Shown here: positions 58,911 through 64,000 of the stretch, in pieces
How positions within the stretch are numbered: the stretch's first letter is position 1
Layout of the letters: each line of letters starts with the position of its first letter
DNA from: Aurantibacillus circumpalustris
Lineage (GTDB): Bacteria > Bacteroidota > Bacteroidia > B-17B0 > Aurantibacillaceae
DNA: 64,000 nt
Direction of reading: 5' to 3'
NCBI RefSeq assembly: GCF_029625215.1
Contig: NZ_CP121197.1
Span: forward strand, 1,426,001 to 1,490,000
The notes under the pieces: generated by a model
Told to the model about the DNA's origin: nothing
The model's database searches: none
What the model saw: only the letters and a program-made list of their open reading frames with translations
Made by a program: the position numbers and the translations under genes

Positions 58911-61900
58911 TTATTCGTCGTCATCTTTCGTTTCTCCACCAACCTCGTCCCCACCATAAACACCGGCGCGTTTCATTTTACTTACAAAGTCTATTGCTTT
59001 CTTTTTTGTAGTTCCATCAAATGAATAAGAAGGTCCTCGTTCGATATTCATTTTTTTGCTTTTGCCTTTTAACTCGTTCATAGCATTATTAAAATCAGGA
59101 TTGCTACTCACAGACAGCATCTTTCCACGTGAAAATGTAAAGTAGTACCAGGTGTTTCCATCTGCTTCGAGATATATATCCAAAACATCACCACCTCTTT
59201 GTTTTTTTATTTGCACAATAGATTGTCCCCCAAAGTAGCGGAAAATTTCTGTTTTTAAAATATTTCCTAATCCCACAGGGCCTACTGAAACATAAGCTCG
59301 CAGCTTGTCGTTAAAGGTCATTTTTACATCGCTCAATACAATACTTTTCTCAAATTCATCAGGAAAACGTTTGTAATTACCATATAAATTAAGTTCTGAT
59401 AGAGCTCTGTCTCCGCGTTCCTTTCCAAGTATTTCAATTAAACCATGATTAAATAAATCTCCCTCAAATGGAGTTGGATTAAGAGAGCCGAGATAAATCT
59501 CTAAATCCTTTGCCATTTTTTTAAGAAGGCTTCCTTCAAAAAAGAAATCGAAAACCATCATGAGATTAAAATTGATACTGTCGTTAACAGCGTTATAAAC
59601 TGCATTTCCAACGCTGGTTAACTTAATTTGCCCCAAATCTGTACTTATATTATATCTACCTTCTGATTTTACAATGCAATTGGACGTGTTTAAACTAACA
59701 TAGTTACCGGGTAAACTCATCTCTTCTAATTTTTCTTTATTAGAAATTTCGTATTGAAGATTTTCTTTGTCGTAGGTTAAAAGTCCTTCTGCTTCGATAA
59801 CGTCACGACTACTCCTCGATCCTTGCAAAGAAAGAAAGGAGGTAAACACCTTGTTTGAATCGGGATTAAAAAACAAGCCCGTTCCAACAGCTGCGCCACG
59901 CATGTCGAGAGCCTTTTTAGGAATTGGAATTAAAATTTCTTTTGGATTTATTTCACCGGTAAATTTTAAATAAGATTTACCAATTTTGTTACAATTGTGT
60001 ACAATTCGTGTTCCACCATCAAAGGTTAAGAACTCCTGTGTGGCTTGCAAATATACCTTACCTGCAAAACTAAAATAGTCATTGAAATTAAAATTTTCAG
60101 ATTCCGGAATTTCACCTTCAGAAATGGTTTGGCCCGACTCGTCTGGTTTAATTGTTTTAAATAAGATGAGATAAGGCTTATCATTCTCATCTAAATATTG
60201 ATATTCACCAGAGGCCAAATAATCTCTTCGACCATATATACTCGCCGTGGTGTTTCGGATGTTGTGAAATTTTGTTACTGTATTTGCAAGAATAGAAGAT
60301 TTTCTAAGTGTATCCATTACTGCATTTTTAAAAATAGTGACGTCGCCATTTTTAGGGAAAATTCTTGCATCTGCTACATTAATAAAGGGCACATTTACAC
60401 ACCGAATAATAAATTTACGGAGATTATATTTCGCACCGGGAGCAAAAAAACGAAGAGAATCTTGTTTTGGATGAATACTAATAAATTCAGGTCCTTCCAA
60501 ATCAAGCCCTGCCTCCGAAGAATCGGTTACCATTTTTTTCTGTGTATCTCCAAGTTCTATATCTTCGGCATCCATAAACCATTTAAAACGATCCATAAAC
60601 GCGATGTATTGGTTCTTATCAAATTTCACATACGACCCTTCACCATTTGTTACGAATTCACCAATTCGCTGATCAAAATCTATTTTGGCGTTTACGTTTA
60701 CAGTACTAAAAGTGAATCCCTCTTCTTCAAAGGCTTTGAGTCGGAAGCTAGCGGTATCACTGAATATTCGCCGCTTTACAAATAAAATATTTCTGGAAAA
60801 CAGGTTCGCCTTTTCAAAATCCACTCTTCCATCGCCAACAAGATCCTTAAATGTTAAATCATATCTACCTCTAAATTCAACTTTTTCTTTGTATGCTAAG
60901 AAAGGGCTCTTGGTATTAAATGACTGCAGAAGATCTTCGTAGGGCATAAAATGTAATCGCACAGTGTCACCGTGAACGACAGGAAATTCAGGATTATCGC
61001 CTTGTTTTACGTCATAGGTAGTTGCGTAACCATTTGCACTGTCGGGAAAAAATATGAGGTCGGGAACTTTTGATAAACTGGAACTAAATTTAAAATCTCC
61101 ACCACCTCTTAGGCCCTTATTGCTTAAACGAATTTCCTGGTCGAAATTAGCTTTTCCCTTATAAATAGGATATCCCCCTGCTGGTGTCTGTCGTATAAAA
61201 CCAAGAGAATAATCTTTTTGCAAGCCAAGTATTTCTTTAAAATCGGGGAAAATACCCGCTGAAGCAAAAGTACCTTCGAAGCGCATTCCTTCATTTCGAA
61301 AATTATCTAAACTATCGATACTAAACGGATCGAGCTTGAAATAAAATTTATCGCGATTGTATACTCCTTTAAAAATTTGACGCTTATCGTAAAAAGCATA
61401 ACTTTCTTTAAAGCTCTGAAAGCTCGGAAACGTAGGAGCCTTGCCATATCCACTTTTATTTTTTGGAGCATCAATACGCAACTCACCATTTACGTTTTCA
61501 ATTAAAGTCTGCACTTTTTTAAACGGAATGTTTCCATTTATATCCGGCTCAAACGCTTCCACATATATTTTTATGGAATCGATTGTCTTCATGTCGATTT
61601 TAAATTGCTCATAATCAAAGATGAAATCTTTGCCGACGAATTCGAACTTTCCCGACGCCACTGTACCACTGAAATCGACACGGCGATTCTTTTTTAAGGT
61701 CACTTCGCCATGTCTTGGAAAAATAAAAACTTTTTGCGTATCACTCAAAAGTACCTGCTTAACACCATGAACCGTTAGATCGTAATTTAATAAATTCATG
61801 GTAGCATTATCCTTGCCAGGATTCACCGAGTGTAATGTGATGATATCATAATCGTGTTTATGCTTCGCATTATCAGCGTAATCAAACAAACGTTGACGCG

Positions 61901-63422
61901 TGCTAATCAAATCGTTTTCAGGATTATAATAGATAAGCCCACTGGTAGCCATTTTAAAAATTATTGGACGAAGATCATTCGCTAAATATTTAATGTATTT
62001 GGCAAAATCTACCACCGTAAAACTCGCAGGCTTACCGTTTGCATTGTAAAATTCAATCATCCGGGTAATGGGACTAATTCTCTCTCCCATTTTTATGTCC
62101 TCAGCTTTGTTGCGGTTATAAAAATCAGACGACTCAAAATACGCTTCGCCCTGAAAGTTATTTGGAAGAAAATTAAACGCTAACAGGGGCTCGTCTATGT
62201 TCCAGGTAATTTGTTCAAAATACATGTCGTATTTATGAAATGTGTTGAGAAAAGGTGTTTTTTGAAGACCGTCATCACCACGTAAAATTGTAACCAGTCG
62301 TTTTTCCATCTGATAGGTGAAACTCAAGCCAGGGTGGTAGATGGTATCTTTTCCAAGAAAAAATTTAATAACAGCAGGATTCGCCGCAATTTTTTCTTTA
62401 CTCATACCAAAGGCACGAGCACTTACTTCCAAAAATTTTACGTTTTCATTCTTAAAAATAATTTTAGCCATATTGGAACCATTTCCTGATCCAATAAATT
62501 TTCCGCCCCGCATACCAAATCCACCTTCGTAATCCACGTCCGGGTAAATGTCTTTAACTGTTAAACGTTTACTGTAAGAATCAAAACGAGGGTATGTAGG
62601 CTCGCCATTTTCGGTAATAATGCGGTCTGTAATTTTTCCTAATTGAGGTTGATCGAAATATTGCTTGCCATTAAAAGTCGCACTGTCGCTGATATAATTT
62701 CCAACTTTGCAATCAATCGTAAAACGTTTTAATGCGGCGTACACATCGCTTTCAAGACCTGCTTTTGCCCAACTTACCTTGCCGCCTCTGCCAACAAATT
62801 TGCCGTTGGTAGGGTAATACGTACCACCCGTTTCTTCTATGGCGATACTATCTCCGCGTGGGTTAGCGCCAATCATAGTAATTTCGTCAAAAATTATAAC
62901 GGGTATTGAATCGTAAACGAATTTATAATTTGGTTCAATACTGTAATACCTGTATGAAGGTGTCTTGTAAAAAGTATTGTCTTTGAAAATATTTTCGCTC
63001 ACTTCAAAAAAATCTTGCGCACCTCTTAATGATTTACCCTTAAGGATTTTGTCTACACAAACCTGCCAGTTTTCAAAATGCTCCACACCTTGATTTGCTT
63101 GAATGGCGTTTACAACCGTATTAAGATAACTCTGAAAATAGGGGTATGGTTTCATGCGTTTGTTAAGCATCGCATTCGACGTTTCCATGATTATTTCCTT
63201 ATAATATCCGGCAACCACATTTTCTTTCCAAAGTTTTTCGAAGTTGCGCATGTAATCAGCTGCCAGTTCTTTATTGGCTGAATTATCCTGAAAATACTGA
63301 TTTAGATCTTTGGTGAATCTAGCCGTATCGGTTGAAAATTGCGTAATTTTTTGGGCTTTTCCGAATGAAAAAACACCTATACAGAAAATAACAAAAATGA
63401 TTTTTAAGGAGGAAAACGACAT
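58911..63422 (-). CDS. Giant exported beta-rich protein of unknown function
   Basis: This 1503-residue protein has a signal peptide (about 1-23, FSFGKAQ). No transmembrane helix or T9SS sorting domain was seen. The sequence is full of short beta-strand units, such as NGEVTLKKNRRVDFSGTV and FPKNGDVTIFKNAVMD, that recall OstA/LptA-like or AsmA-like periplasmic proteins. No standard domain can be assigned. The C-terminus is acidic (TKDDDE). It is followed ten bases later by a secreted HExxH protein; I infer that the two act together. ATG at 63422. Confidence 0.8.
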   Translation of the reverse strand: MSFSSLKIIFVIFCIGVFSFGKAQKITQFSTDTARFTKDLNQYFQDNSANKELAADYMRNFEKLWKENVVAGYYKEIIMETSNAMLNKRMKPYPYFQSYLNTVVNAIQANQGVEHFENWQVCVDKILKGKSLRGAQDFFEVSENIFKDNTFYKTPSYRYYSIEPNYKFVYDSIPVIIFDEITMIGANPRGDSIAIEETGGTYYPTNGKFVGRGGKVSWAKAGLESDVYAALKRFTIDCKVGNYISDSATFNGKQYFDQPQLGKITDRIITENGEPTYPRFDSYSKRLTVKDIYPDVDYEGGFGMRGGKFIGSGNGSNMAKIIFKNENVKFLEVSARAFGMSKEKIAANPAVIKFFLGKDTIYHPGLSFTYQMEKRLVTILRGDDGLQKTPFLNTFHKYDMYFEQITWNIDEPLLAFNFLPNNFQGEAYFESSDFYNRNKAEDIKMGERISPITRMIEFYNANGKPASFTVVDFAKYIKYLANDLRPIIFKMATSGLIYYNPENDLISTRQRLFDYADNAKHKHDYDIITLHSVNPGKDNATMNLLNYDLTVHGVKQVLLSDTQKVFIFPRHGEVTLKKNRRVDFSGTVASGKFEFVGKDFIFDYEQFKIDMKTIDSIKIYVEAFEPDINGNIPFKKVQTLIENVNGELRIDAPKNKSGYGKAPTFPSFQSFKESYAFYDKRQIFKGVYNRDKFYFKLDPFSIDSLDNFRNEGMRFEGTFASAGIFPDFKEILGLQKDYSLGFIRQTPAGGYPIYKGKANFDQEIRLSNKGLRGGGDFKFSSSLSKVPDLIFFPDSANGYATTYDVKQGDNPEFPVVHGDTVRLHFMPYEDLLQSFNTKSPFLAYKEKVEFRGRYDLTFKDLVGDGRVDFEKANLFSRNILFVKRRIFSDTASFRLKAFEEEGFTFSTVNVNAKIDFDQRIGEFVTNGEGSYVKFDKNQYIAFMDRFKWFMDAEDIELGDTQKKMVTDSSEAGLDLEGPEFISIHPKQDSLRFFAPGAKYNLRKFIIRCVNVPFINVADARIFPKNGDVTIFKNAVMDTLRKSSILANTVTKFHNIRNTTASIYGRRDYLASGEYQYLDENDKPYLILFKTIKPDESGQTISEGEIPESENFNFNDYFSFAGKVYLQATQEFLTFDGGTRIVHNCNKIGKSYLKFTGEINPKEILIPIPKKALDMRGAAVGTGLFFNPDSNKVFTSFLSLQGSRSSRDVIEAEGLLTYDKENLQYEISNKEKLEEMSLPGNYVSLNTSNCIVKSEGRYNISTDLGQIKLTSVGNAVYNAVNDSINFNLMMVFDFFFEGSLLKKMAKDLEIYLGSLNPTPFEGDLFNHGLIEILGKERGDRALSELNLYGNYKRFPDEFEKSIVLSDVKMTFNDKLRAYVSVGPVGLGNILKTEIFRYFGGQSIVQIKKQRGGDVLDIYLEADGNTWYYFTFSRGKMLSVSSNPDFNNAMNELKGKSKKMNIERGPSYSFDGTTKKKAIDFVSKMKRAGVYGGDEVGGETKDDDE

Positions 63423-63623
63423 AGCTGCTGATTATCTTACCAACCAAATATAAAAAATGAATATAAGTTTTTAAGCCTTAAATCGGGATTATTTACAATT
63501 TCCTTTAATATTTCGACCAATAAATGCCATAATTTGTTTTTTGTCAAAAAATCAGCCAAAACTTTGATAAAAACGCCTAAGAAAGCTCTTAAAAACAATA
63601 TCTTTGCGCATTAATTTTTAGTT
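63423..63623. other. Divergent promoter region of purL and the giant protein gene
   Basis: 201 bases between two divergent genes. It contains a perfect -7 element for purL (listed). No frame or RNA gene is apparent. Confidence 0.5.
63599..63606 (+). promoter_or_regulatory. -7 promoter element (TATCTTTG) for purL
   Basis: TATCTTTG matches the TAnnTTTG consensus, identical to the paaA element, 17 bases before the purL ATG. No TTTG occurs at the expected -33 distance; one lies about 32 bases upstream. Confidence 0.55.
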
Positions 63624-64000
63624 ATGTCAACATTAAACTATTCAGAGCAGTTAGCCGACCTGGAAGCAGCGAAAAACCTGGGACTTTTACCAGAAGAATT
63701 TGAACGTATTAAAACAATTTTAGGTCGTACACCTAATTTTACAGAGGTTTCTATTTTTTCGGTAATGTGGAGCGAGCATTGTTCTTACAAAAACTCTATT
63801 ACCTGGTTAAAAACATTGCCTAAAAAAGGTCCACACATGTTGGCAGAGGCAGGTGAAGAAAATGCTGGATTAGTAGACATTGGTGATGGTTTAGCTTGTT
63901 GTTTTAAAATAGAATCGCACAATCACCCAAGTGCACTAGAGCCCTATCAAGGTGCTGCAACGGGTGTTGGTGGCATAAACCGTGATATTTTTACGATGGG
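63624..64000 (+). CDS. purL: Phosphoribosylformylglycinamidine synthase PurL (N-terminal part)
   Basis: The frame begins at ATG 63624 and continues beyond the window (125 complete codons visible). The product shows [18 protein letters not shown], the [14 protein letters not shown] motif and [19 protein letters not shown], all characteristic of the ATP-dependent FGAM synthase that performs the fourth step of purine synthesis. The start of the small-type PurL, rather than the long fused form, is indicated by the absence of an N-terminal PurS-like extension. Confidence 0.95.
   Translation, partial: MSTLNYSEQLADLEAAKNLGLLPEEFERIKTILGRTPNFTEVSIFSVMWSEHCSYKNSITWLKTLPKKGPHMLAEAGEENAGLVDIGDGLACCFKIESHNHPSALEPYQGAATGVGGINRDIFTM

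Overview
The window is chromosomal DNA of an AT-rich member of the Bacteroidota, probably near the Flavobacteriales/Sphingobacteriales-like free-living lineages. Evidence: several secreted proteins end in type IX secretion (T9SS) sorting domains of type A and type B (gliding-motility-associated CHU_C), there is a PorP/SprF-family protein, and Bacteroidota-typical families occur (DUF1573, DUF2480, DUF2723, DUF3109, lipoprotein-type TamL). Recognisable promoters carry the Bacteroidota -7 element TAnnTTTG instead of a sigma70 TATAAT box. Shine-Dalgarno sites are mostly weak, and TTG or GTG starts are fairly common.

Layout. 0-5 kb: a truncated secreted protein, an XRE regulator, feoAB ferrous iron uptake and a hydrolase. 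5-10 kb: carbonic anhydrase, pirin, RlmB, a NifU C-terminal-domain protein, MetF and TruB. 9.7-14.6 kb: one giant T9SS type B protein with SBBP repeats. 14.7-17.5 kb: CBS protein, PdxJ, hydrolase, HAD phosphatase. 17.6-19.9 kb: tRNA (CAT) followed by an unusual tandemly repeated tail and terminator, a stand-alone C-terminal transketolase half, a small lipoprotein and intergenic repeats. 19.9-24.8 kb: pyruvate kinase, YfiH/laccase-domain protein, PorP/SprF protein, TPR protein and a T9SS cargo. 24.8-29.2 kb (minus): dUTPase, Wzx-like flippase, RmlD-like reductase, DUF3109 and a solute-binding protein. 29.4-36.9 kb: DUF2480, polysaccharide deacetylase, DUF2723 membrane protein, tRNA-Gln, ValS. 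37-42.7 kb: three tandem DUF1573 genes, TrmH, TamL, a glycosyltransferase. 42.8-48.6 kb: a phenylacetyl-CoA epoxidase cluster (paaA, B, C, D on minus; paaE divergent), interrupted between paaC and paaD by a 35-residue membrane peptide and a T9SS cargo gene. 48.7-52.9 kb: a repeat-bearing lipoprotein, a probably truncated surface protein and a hybrid histidine kinase. 53-57.5 kb: S4 protein, two secreted proteins (one sialidase-fold-like), M20 dipeptidase, small membrane protein, LEA-type lipoprotein. 57.5-63.4 kb: a two-gene unit encoding a secreted HExxH protein and a 1503-residue exported protein of unknown function. The window ends in the start of purL.

Most of the window is housekeeping DNA with secreted or surface genes scattered through it. 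No integrase, transposase, CRISPR array or phage module was seen. The best candidates for something undescribed are the 57.5-63.4 kb secreted peptidase-like/giant-protein pair, the modified paa operon with its small membrane peptide, and the repeated tRNA-tail/terminator modules at 17.66-17.88 kb. Functional statements rest on motif and family recognition by eye; no database search was run.
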